64,000 nt of DNA, taken from assembly GCA_033812955.1 (NCBI GenBank), contig JAPXSS010000002.1, positions 1 through 64,000 on the forward strand, written 5' to 3'. Numbering within the stretch: position 1 is the first letter of the stretch; each line of letters opens with the position of its first letter. Source of the DNA: JADGQM01 sp033812955. Lineage in GTDB: Bacteria > Desulfobacterota > Syntrophobacteria > Syntrophobacterales > Syntrophobacteraceae. Made by a program: the position numbers and the translations under genes. Shown piece by piece: positions 1-10,100 of this stretch. The notes beneath the pieces were generated by a model. That model had not been told where the DNA came from. It was given only the letters and a program-made list of their open reading frames with translations, and did not search any database.

Positions 1-673
1 CCGGCAGGGTGAACTTGATCATGATCGGCGGCCCGCAAATGATGGCATAGGCATTCTCCGCGGAGGGCGCCTTCTGCTTGGTGATCGCCGGTACAAAGCC
101 GATGTTGTATTTCCAGTTGGGATCGGTGGTGCCGTCCACGGTGATATGCATTCTGATGTCATCCCGCTGTTCCCAGGCCGCCAGTTCTTCCTTATAGAGC
201 AGCAGTCCGGGGAATCGCGCACCGTAGACGACGTCGATGTTGCCAAAACGGGGCCGATTGGCCGGGTCGAGTATGTAGACAATGGACGAGCGCAGCGTCG
301 TGAAGGCGAAGCCGCCGCCTACGATCACCAGGTTCTTGCCCTCCAAAAGATCCCAGGGGTACCAGTTGCCCAGCGGCCCCCGCACGCCCATGATCTCGCC
401 GCCCTCCATGTTGTGGATGTAGCTGGAGACCTTCCCCACCTTGTTTACGGTGAATTTGATAAAGCCCTTCTCGGTGGGAGACGAGGCAATCCCGATGGGG
501 ATCTCACCCTGGCCAGCTACCGAAAGTTCCGCGAACTGGCCGGGCGTATACTTGAACTTCTGTTCATCGTCAGGGTTCAGGAAAACCAGCTTGATCGTCT
601 TGAGGTTACGATCCTCGGTTTCGGTGATGATAGACTCGACGCGAACCGGATATGGCAGATAAGGGTTATTCAC
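1..673 (-). CDS. FAD/NAD(P)-binding reductase subunit, FlxA-like (partial)
   Basis: The gene runs off the left edge, so only about 224 N-terminal residues are visible. It reads without a stop from a GTG at 673 preceded by GGAGG. It shows the ferredoxin-reductase fold of sulfhydrogenase gamma and FlxA proteins: a FAD-binding barrel with YTPGQFAEL and IGIASSP, then GPLGNWYP, then a nucleotide-binding half with VGGGFAFTTLR and CGPPIMIKF. It follows the two iron-sulfur subunits on the same strand. By family it would exchange electrons between NAD(P)H and the Flx/Hdr complex in the cytoplasm. The C-terminus, where a [2Fe-2S] Cys cluster usually lies, is outside the window. Confidence 0.88.
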   Translation of the reverse strand, partial: MNNPYLPYPVRVESIITETEDRNLKTIKLVFLNPDDEQKFKYTPGQFAELSVAGQGEIPIGIASSPTEKGFIKFTVNKVGKVSSYIHNMEGGEIMGVRGPLGNWYPWDLLEGKNLVIVGGGFAFTTLRSSIVYILDPANRPRFGNIDVVYGARFPGLLLYKEELAAWEQRDDIRMHITVDGTTDPNWKYNIGFVPAITKQKAPSAENAYAIICGPPIMIKFTLP

Positions 674-704
674 CTTCGTTCCTCCAACTGAAAGCTGATG
701 CCGC

Positions 705-1757
705 TTACGCCGGGCACACACAAGAGGCGGACATGAGCCGCGCCACTTCCCGGATGTCGATGTTGACGGGGCAGGACTTCACACAGCGCCCGCAGCCGAC
801 ACACGCCACCCCGCCGTGGTACTTGTCCTGATAGTACTTGAGTTTGTGCATGAAGCGCTGGCGGACGCGCTGGAGCTTCGCATTGCGGGGATTGTGCCCT
901 GACCCGTGCAGCGTGAAGAGCGGAAACATACACGAATCCCAGATGCGGAGACGGTCTCCCTGATCGTCGCAGACTTCATCCTGGATATCGAAGCACCAGC
1001 AAGTGGGGCACAGAAACGTACAGGTGCCACAGTTGATGCAGGAGAACTGGACCTCGTCCCAAAAGACCGCATTGAACAGCTCGAGCATGTTCTGATCGGC
1101 AATGGCCTTGGGGTCGAACTGAATGGTGAGCTGCGCTTCAGCCGCCTGCTTGAGCTGCGCCACCTGCTCCGTCATGGCCGGTGCAACCGCTTCGCTCTCC
1201 GCGAGGCCGTCAGCGAGTTCCTTGCCCTTGTCGGTAACCGCCTGCAGGACGTAGCCGGTGTCGACGTCAATCAGCAGGGCGTCGAGCCCGGCAGGATCGA
1301 AGGGGCCCGTTCCCACCGAGGTGCAGAAGCAGCTGCGGCATGGAGCGTTGCAGGCGAGGCCCACCAAAGCGGTGCAGGCACGCCGCCTGGTCCACCAGGG
1401 GTCCTTGATGGTTTCCGTATCGAAGTTGGCGTCATCGAGCCGAAAGGCCTTGGCGTCGCACGGCCGGATTCCCAGAATGACCCGGGGCGAGTAGTCCTTG
1501 GGAGCCTCCTTGACAATCCCCGCTTCCGGATCCACTGTGGCCAGGGAATATTGGAACATCCGCTCGGAGTGAGGGTGAAAGAGCCCTTTGGGCGACAGGC
1601 GGGTGTTCTGGTAGCTGAGATCGATCTCATCGCTGGCCTTGAGCTCGGCAAACTCATGGTACTGCCCCTGGAAGACCGGTCCGAAAACGCGCTGCTGGCC
1701 TATGAGCTTCTCGACAAAACCGGGGAACTTTTCCTTGGCAATATAGATTTCCATCAT
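705..1757 (-). CDS. 4Fe-4S dicluster subunit, FlxB/AsrA-like
   Basis: A 350-residue cytoplasmic iron-sulfur protein. Two ferredoxin-type motifs lie in the C-terminal half, CINCGTC...CPTC near residue 240 and CVGCGRCVKSCP near 318. Further cysteines (RPCDAKAF, CNAPCRSCFC) in the first half may hold another cluster. The layout matches anaerobic sulfite reductase A and hydrogenase beta-type subunits, called FlxB in flx-hdr operons. The ATG at 1757 was chosen over an in-frame GTG at 1778, which overlaps the stop of the preceding gene, because AAGGG lies just upstream of the ATG. By context it relays electrons between the FAD/NAD subunit and FlxD/HdrA. The family is clear; the exact subunit name is inferred. 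Confidence 0.85.
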   Translation of the reverse strand: MMEIYIAKEKFPGFVEKLIGQQRVFGPVFQGQYHEFAELKASDEIDLSYQNTRLSPKGLFHPHSERMFQYSLATVDPEAGIVKEAPKDYSPRVILGIRPCDAKAFRLDDANFDTETIKDPWWTRRRACTALVGLACNAPCRSCFCTSVGTGPFDPAGLDALLIDVDTGYVLQAVTDKGKELADGLAESEAVAPAMTEQVAQLKQAAEAQLTIQFDPKAIADQNMLELFNAVFWDEVQFSCINCGTCTFLCPTCWCFDIQDEVCDDQGDRLRIWDSCMFPLFTLHGSGHNPRNAKLQRVRQRFMHKLKYYQDKYHGGVACVGCGRCVKSCPVNIDIREVARLMSASCVCPA

Positions 1758-1777
1758 CCGTTTAACCCTTGTGCCCA

Positions 1778-2728
1778 CTATTTGATAAACTGTTGCGGAT
1801 CATCAGGTCGGTAAGTATCCAACGGCGGCCGTTGATCCGGAACCACTCCCGCCTCATACCCATAAAGCTCCTTGATGTCCTTTTCCATTTTCTTGGTGAA
1901 CTGGCGCATCTTGATGCCAACGGGGCAGGCCCGCTCACAGGAACCGCAGTCGGTGCAGCGCCCGGCCACGTGGTATGCGCGCAGAAAATGAAAGGTCCGG
2001 GTATCGGTGGGATCGATGGTTTTTCCCACCCACTGCGGTCGGGATTCGTCGACAAAGCAGGTCGGACAGAAACAGACCGGACAGGCATTCCGGCAGGCAT
2101 AACAGCGAATGCAGGTCTTGATAAGATTGGTGAAGTACTCCCAGCGCTGCTCGGCCGACATGGCCTCAACCCGCCGCACATCCTCATAGCGGTCGACCTC
2201 CGTCTGCTCGGGTACGGGCTCCCCCAGCAGTTCGTCGTAGATGACCGGATTCCGGTGGGTGCAGATGGCGCAGTTCTCCTGAAGATATTCCTGACGGTCG
2301 AGCGCCACCTCAAAGCCGGCGCCGCTGACGAGAACCCTGTCGTCCTTCTCGGTAACGCCAACCGGTTCCTTTCCATCCAGGGCACCCAGAATCCGCCGCC
2401 GATCAAGCATGCCCTGGCAAGGGATGCCAAGAATGTGGAGCTGCTCGCGCTTGATCTGGTATTCCAGGAGATGGACCACGATGTTTCGCGAGTCGCAGCC
2501 CTTGGCCACAATCGCCACCCGGTCCGTTCTCTTGGATAGATAGTTGGCGAGGTTGATCCCGCAGTTGCTGTCCCAGTAAAGTTTTCTCACCTGATCGACG
2601 TTCTTCGCCAGGAAGGGCTCATTCATGAACGGCAGCGTCCCCTTGCGAAAGCCGATGACCACATCCACCTGCTTGTCAGCCAGAAGGCGCCTTGCCGCCT
2701 CCTGAATCTTCTCAGTATATGCTTGCAT
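1778..2728 (-). CDS. FrhB/FdhB-like iron-sulfur subunit (FlxC position)
   Basis: A 316-residue protein with an N-terminal region resembling coenzyme F420 hydrogenase/dehydrogenase beta subunits (VAIVAKGCDSRNIVVHLLE, ENCAICTHRNP). Two C-terminal ferredoxin motifs follow: CIRCYACRNACPVC near residue 204 and CTDCGSCERACP near 255. It starts directly after the stop of the MvhD-like gene and its own stop touches the next gene, so translation is probably coupled. In flx-hdr operons this place is held by FlxC. A role as an electron conduit is inferred from clusters and neighbours; the substrate cannot be read from sequence. Confidence 0.82.
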   Translation of the reverse strand: MQAYTEKIQEAARRLLADKQVDVVIGFRKGTLPFMNEPFLAKNVDQVRKLYWDSNCGINLANYLSKRTDRVAIVAKGCDSRNIVVHLLEYQIKREQLHILGIPCQGMLDRRRILGALDGKEPVGVTEKDDRVLVSGAGFEVALDRQEYLQENCAICTHRNPVIYDELLGEPVPEQTEVDRYEDVRRVEAMSAEQRWEYFTNLIKTCIRCYACRNACPVCFCPTCFVDESRPQWVGKTIDPTDTRTFHFLRAYHVAGRCTDCGSCERACPVGIKMRQFTKKMEKDIKELYGYEAGVVPDQRPPLDTYRPDDPQQFIK

Positions 2729-3160
2729 CTACAACACCTCAGCGTGCTTCTTGATGAAATGCTGGGAGGGACCTGCCGCCTTCACCGTCTTGATGACCGC
2801 TCGCGCCGTTTCGGCGAACTTGGTGGCTTCGGCGGAAGAGATCCAGGAAAAATGCAGCCGTTCCGGTTCGATCCCCGTATGTTCCAGAAGGTTTTTCAAT
2901 AGAGTAAACTTGCGCCGAGCGTAAAGATTACCTTCCAGGTAATGGCAGTCTCCCGGGTGGCACCCGGAGACCCACACCCCGTCAGCCCCTCGGCGAAAGG
3001 CTGCCAGCACGAATTTGGGGTTGACCCGGCCACTGCAGGGCACCCGAATGATCCGCATGTTGGGCGGATACTGCATGCGGCTGACTCCCGCCAGGTCTGC
3101 GGCACCGTACGAGCACCAGTTGCACAGCAGGGCCACAATCTTAGGTTCCCAATCAGACAT
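2729..3160 (-). CDS. MvhD/FlpD-type [2Fe-2S] subunit, Cys form (FlxD)
   Basis: A 143-residue protein covering the MvhD/FlpD/FlxD domain. The ligand cysteines are visible in order: CNWCSYG, CSGRV, then SGCHPGDCHYLEGN. In methanogens MvhD passes electrons from hydrogenase or formate dehydrogenase to HdrA. Here it lies directly after HdrA and before the FlxC-like gene. The ATG at 3160 follows GAGGAGAAGG. It is a paralogue of the selenocysteine copy at 6310-7074, with TGC where that copy has TGA. It lacks that copy's C-terminal extension. A hairpin at 2927-2943 has the same sequence as the hairpin in the Sec copy. Confidence 0.9.
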   Translation of the reverse strand: MSDWEPKIVALLCNWCSYGAADLAGVSRMQYPPNMRIIRVPCSGRVNPKFVLAAFRRGADGVWVSGCHPGDCHYLEGNLYARRKFTLLKNLLEHTGIEPERLHFSWISSAEATKFAETARAVIKTVKAAGPSQHFIKKHAEVL

Positions 3161-3182
3161 GATTCCTTCTCCTCATCAGTCC

Positions 3183-6100
3183 TTATATATTGTCAATCAT
3201 GGCAAAAATCTGAGCGTCGTTGAAACCCCGCAGGTTGATGGCACCGGAGCGGCAGGAAGCGACGCAAAGGCCGCAGCCCTTGCAGAGTGCCGCGTTGACC
3301 TCGGCTTTTCCCTTGTCGTTAAAAATAGGGGCCGAAAACGGGCAGATACTGACGCAAGTGCCGCAGCTGCTGCAAATCATCTGGTTGGTGACAGCCACCG
3401 TACCGCTGAAGAGGATCGAATCCAGGGCCAGGAAGGTTCCCGCGCGGGAAGCCGCCGCCTGCGCCTGCGCAATGCTTTCGTCGATCGCCTTGGGATAATG
3501 GGCCAGACCGCACAGGAAGACGCCGTCCGTGGCGAAATCAACCGGCCTCAGTTTGGCATGGGCCTCGATGAAAAACCCTTCGGCATTGACGGGGACCTTG
3601 AAGAATTGTCCCAGTGCCTGCGTTTCATTGGGCAGGATGGCCGTCGCCAGGGTGACGAGGTCCGGCACCAGGGTGATCGGCCGCTGCAGCACCTTATCGA
3701 GCACGGTCACGTGGATCTTCCCGTCCACCTTGGTGATCGCCGGTTTGTCTTCCAGGGAATAGCGAATGAAGATCACTCCGGCTTTCCTGGCTTCCTGGTA
3801 AAGTGTCTCCCGCTCCCCGTAAGTCCTCATATCGCGGTAGATCACGTAGACATCGCAGTCTGGATTGATCCGTTTGAGTTCCAGGGCGCTCTCCACCGAG
3901 TGCGTGCAGCAGACGCGGCTGCAATAAGGGCGATCAGGCTCCCGGGAACCCACGCACTGGACGAACACCGCGGTTTCGACGTTCTTGAGGTCGGGATCCT
4001 TTTCCCGGAACCGATGATCCAATTCCTGATGGGTGACGATGCGCGGATCCTGGCCGAAGAGATATTCCGACGGCTGCAATTCCTTGCCGCCGGTGGCGAT
4101 GATCGCGACCCCGTGCTCGACGGTTTCCGGCTCGGCACCATTTTGAATGGTGGTCTTGAAGTTGCCGACAAAGCCTTCTACATGCGTGATGGCACTGGAG
4201 AGGAAGACCCGGATCTGCGGGTGATTCATGACCTCTTGAGCCAGCCCTTGAGCGTAGGCTGCGATAGCTTCCCCGCGCCAGGTCTTGTAGAGATGGAGGG
4301 CTTGGCCGCCAAGCTTGTCGGACTGTTCCACCAGATAGACGGGATAGCCCTGATCTCCGAGGGTTTTCGCCGCCACCATGCCGGACACGCCGCCGCCCAC
4401 CACCAGGGCTTTGCGGGTGACACTCAGCTCGGGTTCCTGCAAGGGTTCCAACAGGACTACTTTGGATACCGCCATTCGTACGAGGTCTTTGGCCTTTTCG
4501 GTGGCGCGGACGGGATCGCCGCTGTGCACCCAGGAGTCCTGGTTGCGAATGTTGGCCATCTCGAAGAGATATTTGTTCAACCCCGCGTTGATGAGCGTCT
4601 CCTGGAACAGGGGTTCGTGGGTGCGGGGCGTACAGGCCGCGACTACCACCCGGTTGATTCCTTGTTCCTTGATCACCTGGGCCATCTTCACCTGCGTATC
4701 CTGCGAGCAGGTGTAGAGATTGTCTTCCACGTAGACGACGTAAGGCAGCGTTCTGGCGTAGTCCCGCACCTCGGGCACCTTCACGATGCCGCCGATGTTA
4801 ATGCCGCACTGACAGACGAAGACGCCCACCCGCGGGGGCTCGCCCACCACATTGGTTTCGACCGGCTTTTCCTTGATCGTCGCCTGGCTCCAGCGCGAGT
4901 CGCTGAGCAGCAAGGCTGAAGCGGATGCCGCCGCCGAGGCTTCCATGACGGACTGGGGAATGTCCTTGGGACCCTGCAGAGCGCCGCACACGTAAACGCC
5001 ATCGCGGGAGGTTTCCACCGGGGTAAAGCTGGCGGTCTGGGCGAACCGGTTTTCATTAAGTTCGATACCCAAGCGCTGAGCCAACTCCTTCGTCCCCTCA
5101 CTCACCTGAAAACCGACCGAGAGCACCACCAGATTGAAGACCTCCGACGTGATGTGCCCGTCTTCGGTGGCATAGACGATTTCGACGTCACCGTCCCCGG
5201 TCGCATCAAGGGTGTGTACCCGTGATCGGATAAAACGCACGCCGTGATGGTCTTTGGCATTGTTGTAGTACTGCTCGAAGTCCTTGCCGTAGGTCCGCAT
5301 ATCCATGAAAAAGATGGCGGCATCGAGAGGCTCGTGGGCATGCTCCATGGCAATCACGGCTTCCTTGATGGCGTACATGCAGCAGACCCCGGAGCAGTAA
5401 GGATTATCGCAGTGGTGCAGATCGCGCGAGCCCACACACTGGAGCCAGGCGATCTTGCGCGGTTGCTCACGGTCATAGGGCCGCATGAGGTGGCCGCGGT
5501 AAGGCCCGGAAGCGCTCAGGATGCGCTCGAATTCGAGGCTCGTGATCACGTTGGGAAGGTGTGCATAGCGGTACGTATCGAAGGTGCTGGGATCGAACAC
5601 CTCGTTACCGGTCGCCAGGATCACGGCTCCCACCTCGAGCTCGGAGCGGCGGGGGGCGTCGTTGTAGCAGACCGCTTCCGCCAGACAGACCTTCTCGCAC
5701 AAACCGCACCCGAGGCAGGTTTCGCGGTCGATGGAGAAGACCAGTGGCACGGCTTGGGCGTAACGGATGTAAGTGGCGGCGCGGCGGTCGAGCCCGCAGT
5801 TGTGTTCACTCACGGCAGTCACCGGGCACACACGGGCACACTGCCCGCAGCCGGTGCAGCGAGCGGGGTCAATGTAGCGAGGATGATTGATGAGTTTGGC
5901 TTTAAAATTCCCTGCCTCGCCATCGAGAGACTCCAATTCGGTGTTGGTAATGATGTTGATGTTGTGATGCCGGCCGACCTCGACCAGTTTGGGCGAGATG
6001 ACTCACATGGCGCAGTCATTGGTCGGAAAGGTCTTGTCCAGCTGGGCCATCAGGCCGCCGATGGTGGGCGACTGATCCACCAGATGCACATAATAGCCGG

Positions 6101-6200
6101 TGTCGGCCAGATCGAGGGCGGCTTGCATGCCGGCAATGCCGGCGCCCACGATCATCACTCCTCCAATGCGCTTGCTCTTATCCTGCTCTGCCATTCCCAT
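3183..6200 (-). CDS. hdrA: Heterodisulfide reductase subunit A, selenocysteine-containing
   Basis: Read as one 1005-residue protein if the UGA at 6003-6005 is decoded as selenocysteine (residue 66). The frame before UGA ends TNDCAM and resumes VISPKLVEVG. The HdrL paralogue in this operon has DCSMCILSPKLVE, so Sec replaces a conserved Cys. Domains: N-terminal FAD site (GAGIAGMQAALDLA), ferredoxin motifs near 111 (CTGCGQCARVCP) and 157 (CLGCGLCEKVC), a second FAD domain near 596 (GGGVSGMVAAKTLG), and C-terminal clusters near 940 and 975. This doubled HdrA is the flavin-based bifurcating subunit. Sec in HdrA is known in some methanogens and reported in deltaproteobacteria. The start is ATG 6200, with ATG 6194 as an alternative. 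Confidence 0.9.
5970..5987 (-). promoter_or_regulatory. Putative bacterial SECIS hairpin for hdrA
   Basis: In the mRNA, 15 nt after the UGA, CUGGUC pairs with GGCCGG (6 bp including two U-G pairs) around the loop GAGGUC. The loop starts with G and begins 21 nt after the UGA. This fits the published bacterial SECIS pattern of a stem-loop with a G early in the apical loop at roughly 16-37 nt. The HdrL paralogue, with Cys at this place, retains only a 4-bp version. The call is made by eye, without energy calculation. Confidence 0.65.
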
Positions 6201-6309
6201 AATTCCCGCTGTTTTTGTTAACCCTTGATTATTCTCATGGCTGTTGGCTTTTGGTCATTCTATGCGTTTAAGGAAGCTCAGAAAGCCCTCCCGATTCACT
6301 CCTCACGCT

Positions 6310-7074
6310 TCACGCCGCCAGCCGCACAAACTTGGGTGTCGTGCCCTCATAGCTGTGCAGGTCGATCTGACCAGCCTTTTCAATCTCGCCCAGGAGGATC
6401 GAGATGGTGTAAACTGGCAGGCCGCTCGCGGCAGCGATTTCCCGTACCGATCGGGGTCCCTCACTGAGAATTTCCAGAATGAGGGCCTTCTGGTACTCCT
6501 CCTCCACCGCCACCTTCAGCAGCTGTTTGAAGGGTGCCTCGTCGAGCTTCAGGTGGTAGACGTTCTCACGCTCGACGAGCTGACGCTCCATGCCCATGAG
6601 CCAGCGAAGCCGGGGTGAATTCAACGCCCCTTCCACCGCTGCCAGAGGAAGTTTGTGCTGTTCTCGATCAAAAGGTCCCATGGCCTGCATGACCCCGCTC
6701 AGGTCCGTGATCAGGCTTGCAAACAATTGACCTTCAGCGGCACTCACCCAGCGGAGCTTTACTCGGTCCACACCGATTCCCGAGAGCTCCATGAGCTGCT
6801 CCACCACGGCCATCCGTTTTTCAGTGTAAGCATTACCTTCCAGGTAATGGCAGTCACCGATGTGTCACCCAAAGACGAAGACCCCGTCGAAACCGCTCTT
6901 CAACCCCTCGATGACATGGAGGGGATCGACTCGCCCGGAGCACATGGTTCGAATGATCCGGATGGTAGGCGGGTACTGAAATCGGGACACCCCGGCCAGA
7001 TCCGCCCCAGCGTAGGCACACCAGTTGCACAAGAATGCCAGGATTTTGGGCTCGAAGGCACCACTGTCACTCAT
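6310..7074 (-). CDS. MvhD/FlpD-type subunit, selenocysteine form with C-terminal wHTH-like extension
   Basis: 254 residues if the UGA at 6865-6867 is read as Sec (residue 70). Before it stands CNWCAYAGADLAG, then CSGRVDP, then FVFG-U-HIGDCHYLEGN. The paralogue at 2729-3160 has SGCHPGDCHYLEGN, so Sec replaces a [2Fe-2S] ligand Cys. The equivalent Sec is known in methanogen VhuD/MvhD. The ATG at 7074 follows CAGGAGAA. After the MvhD domain (about 1-130) a helical region leads to a short winged-helix-like C-terminus (VREIAAASGLPVYTISILLG). Such extensions occur on MvhD proteins, but their role is unclear. It lies between hdrL and hdrA and probably docks to one or both. Confidence 0.9.
6831..6849 (-). 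promoter_or_regulatory. Putative bacterial SECIS hairpin for mvhD
   Basis: In the mRNA, 15 nt after the UGA, CAUUACC pairs perfectly with GGUAAUG (7 bp) around the loop UGGAA. The loop has G at positions 2 and 3 and begins 22 nt after the UGA. This is a good match to the bacterial SECIS pattern and sits at the same offset as the hairpin in hdrA. Confidence 0.75.
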
Positions 7075-7103
7075 GTTGTTCTCCTGATCTAGTCTATAGA
7101 AAA

Positions 7104-10100
7104 CTAATCGCGCGCTCCGCCGGCGCGAATTGCAGCCACTAGCTGGCGTCCCCGGAAATGCATCATATCGATGGCCTGCTGCGGGCAAGACGCGGCGCAC
7201 ACACCGCAACCCTTGCACGACGCCGTAATGGTCTCAGCCCGAAAACCCTTGCCAACAACTTTTTGCGTTCTAATCGCCCCAAATGGGCATGAGGCTTCGC
7301 AAAGAGCGCAGCCGATGCAAAGGTCCTGATCCACCACGGAAACGACCGGGGGCGCTTCCACATAAGGTTTTGCCAGGGCCATGGCGGCTCGGGCCGCGGC
7401 TGCTTGAGCCTGGGCGATGGATTCTTCGATGGGCTTGGGATAGTGCGCCAGGCCGCAGACAAAGACGCCGTCCGTGGCAAAATCGACGGGACGCAGCTTC
7501 ATGTGAGCTTCCACAAAGAAGCCGTCCGCATTCAACGGCACCTTGAAGGCTCGGGCAAGCTCCTCCAGGCCCTTGGGGATGAGGGCTGTCGCCAGGTTGA
7601 GGTAATCCACATGAAGCTGGATGGGTCGGTCGAGGATGTGATCCCTGATCGTGATGCGCAATTTTTCTTTGCCGCCCAGAGAGGTTTTTTCGACCACCGG
7701 CTTTTCATCTTGAGCAAAGCGGATGAAGAGGACGCCAAGCTCGCGAGCCTTCTTGTACAGCTCCTCGCGCAGGCCGTAAGTGCGCAGATCACGGTACAGG
7801 ATGTAGACATCGAGGTCGGGATTCCTGGTCTTGTACTCGATGGCCTGCTGCACCGACGCTGTGCAGCAGATTTTGGAGCAGTAAGGACGTTCTGGTTCCC
7901 GCGAGCCAACACACTGGATGAAGGCGATAGCCTCCGCCTGCTGCAGGCGCCTGGGTTCCTTTTCAAAAAGGTCCTCAAGTTCGTGCCAGCGGGTGACCCG
8001 TTCGTCCTGACCGTACAGATACAAATCGGGCGTTAGGGAATGGGCACCTGTTGCCAGGATGGCCACGCCGTGCTGCAGATCGCGATCCACACCGTTGCTT
8101 TCTACCGTCGTCGTGAACTGTCCCACAAAGCCTTGCACCTGCTTGATCTTGGTTCCCGTCAGGACCTCAATCTGCGGATGCCCGGTGACCTGATCGCGCA
8201 GCTTCTCGATGTAGGGTTTGACTTCATCACCGCTCCAGGTGCGTTTGACTTTCAGGCCGTGGCCTCCCAGTTCGGCTTTCTCCTCGATCACATAGGTTTG
8301 GAATCCCTGATCCGCCAGGCTCAGAGCAGTATTCAGGCCGGCAATGCCGCCTCCCACCACCAATGCCGCCTGGGTCATTGGCAGCCGAACTTCCTGGATC
8401 GGTTCGAGGAGGGTGACCTTGGCAACCGCCATGCGCACCAAATCCTTGGCCTTATCCGTGGCTTTTTCGGGTTCGGCCTGATGCACCCAGGAATCCTGAT
8501 CGCGGATGTTTGCGAGCTCGAAGAGATAACGGTTGAGCCCCGCTTCGCGAATGGTTTCCTGGAAGAGGGGTTCATGGGTTCGCGGCGTGCATGCGGCCAC
8601 CACCACCCGGTTGAGCCGGTGTTCAGCAATGGCTTCGCGAATCAGTTTCTGTGTGTCCTGACTGCAGGTGAAAAGATTATCGGCGACGTATACCACATGA
8701 GGCAGGGTTTTCGCGTAATCGCGCACCCCCGGCACGTTGACCACACTCCCGATGTTGATCCCACAGTTGCACACGAAAACGCCCACACGGGGTTCGGCAT
8801 CTCCAAGCTCTTCCTCGGGCGGGTAAGTCTTTTCGTGGGTCAGGGTGTTGCGCGAGTCGGAAAGCAGGGCCGCCGAAGCCGCTGAAGCCGCCGAAGCTTC
8901 CATGACCGAGTATGGAATGTCCTTCGGACCGGGGAAGGCGCCACAAACAAAGACGCCGGCGCGCGACGTGGCTACCGGCGCAAAAGCGCTCGTTTCCGCG
9001 AAACCGCTTTCCCCCACCTCGATTTGGAGTTTTCCAGCCAAATCGTTGAGGTCGCTCGAAATCTCCAGCCCCACGGAGAGGACGACCATGTCGAAAACTT
9101 CGCTTTGGATCTGCCCGTTCTCATCTGCATAGGTCAGGACCAAATCGGTGGAGCCATGGGGAGCCGGTTCCACGCTGTGAATGCGCGAACGAACAAAGCG
9201 CACCCCGATTTCGTCCCGGGCGCGATCGTAGTACCGCTCGAAGTCCTTGCCGTAAGTGCGCATGTCCATGAAGAAAATTGCGGTATCCAGCGGTTCTTTG
9301 GCATGTTCCTTGGCAATGACCGCTTCCTTGATGGCGTACATGCAGCACACGCCGGAACAGTATCCATGAGCGCCCTTCTGGATGTCGCGGGAGCCGACAC
9401 ACTGGAGCCATGCAATCTTCTTGGGTTCGGTCTTATCGGAAGGCCGCACCAGGTGTCCCTCGAAGGGACCGGAGGCACTCAAAATGCGCTCGAATTCCAT
9501 ACTGGTGATAACGTTGGGGTACCGGCCATAGCCGTAGGTGTCGTAAACGTGGGGGTCAAACGCTTTAAAACCAGGCGCCAGAATGACCGAACCCACGTCG
9601 AGAACCCGCTCCACCGGCTGCTGTTTGTGCGCCACGGCCTTGGCCGGACAGGCCGCCACACACATGTAGCACTCGGAACAAACCCCGCAGGCGACACAGC
9701 GCGCCGCTTCAGTCAATACCTGTTCCTCGGTGAAGCCCAACTGCACTTCGCTGAAGTCCTTGAGGCGTTCGTGAGGTTCGAGCCGCGGCATGTGCTCACG
9801 CGGAATCCGATCATAGCCCTCGGTGGGCACGTCCTGTACCGCCAGCCATTCCTTCTCGCGCCCTTCCTTGAGGTCCTCGCCCTGGATGAACCGGCCGATC
9901 GAAATCGCCGCCTGTTTTCCAGCCGCGATAGCTTCGATGACCGTCCTGGGGCCGGTGACCGCATCGCCGCCGGCGAAAATATCCGCATCGTCGGTCTGCA
10001 GCGTCAGGGGATCAACCCGCACCGTCCCCCAGTCGCTCAACGTGCAGGCGCATTCGGGAGTGAGGCAGGTCCAGTCGGACCCCTGACCGATGGCAGGGAT

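Noticed and set aside
3015..4919. Long plus-strand open frame (634 codons) opposite hdrA
   Set aside because: It is the antisense of a well-conserved HdrA gene; its composition follows the GC-rich third positions of the real gene and it has no domain.
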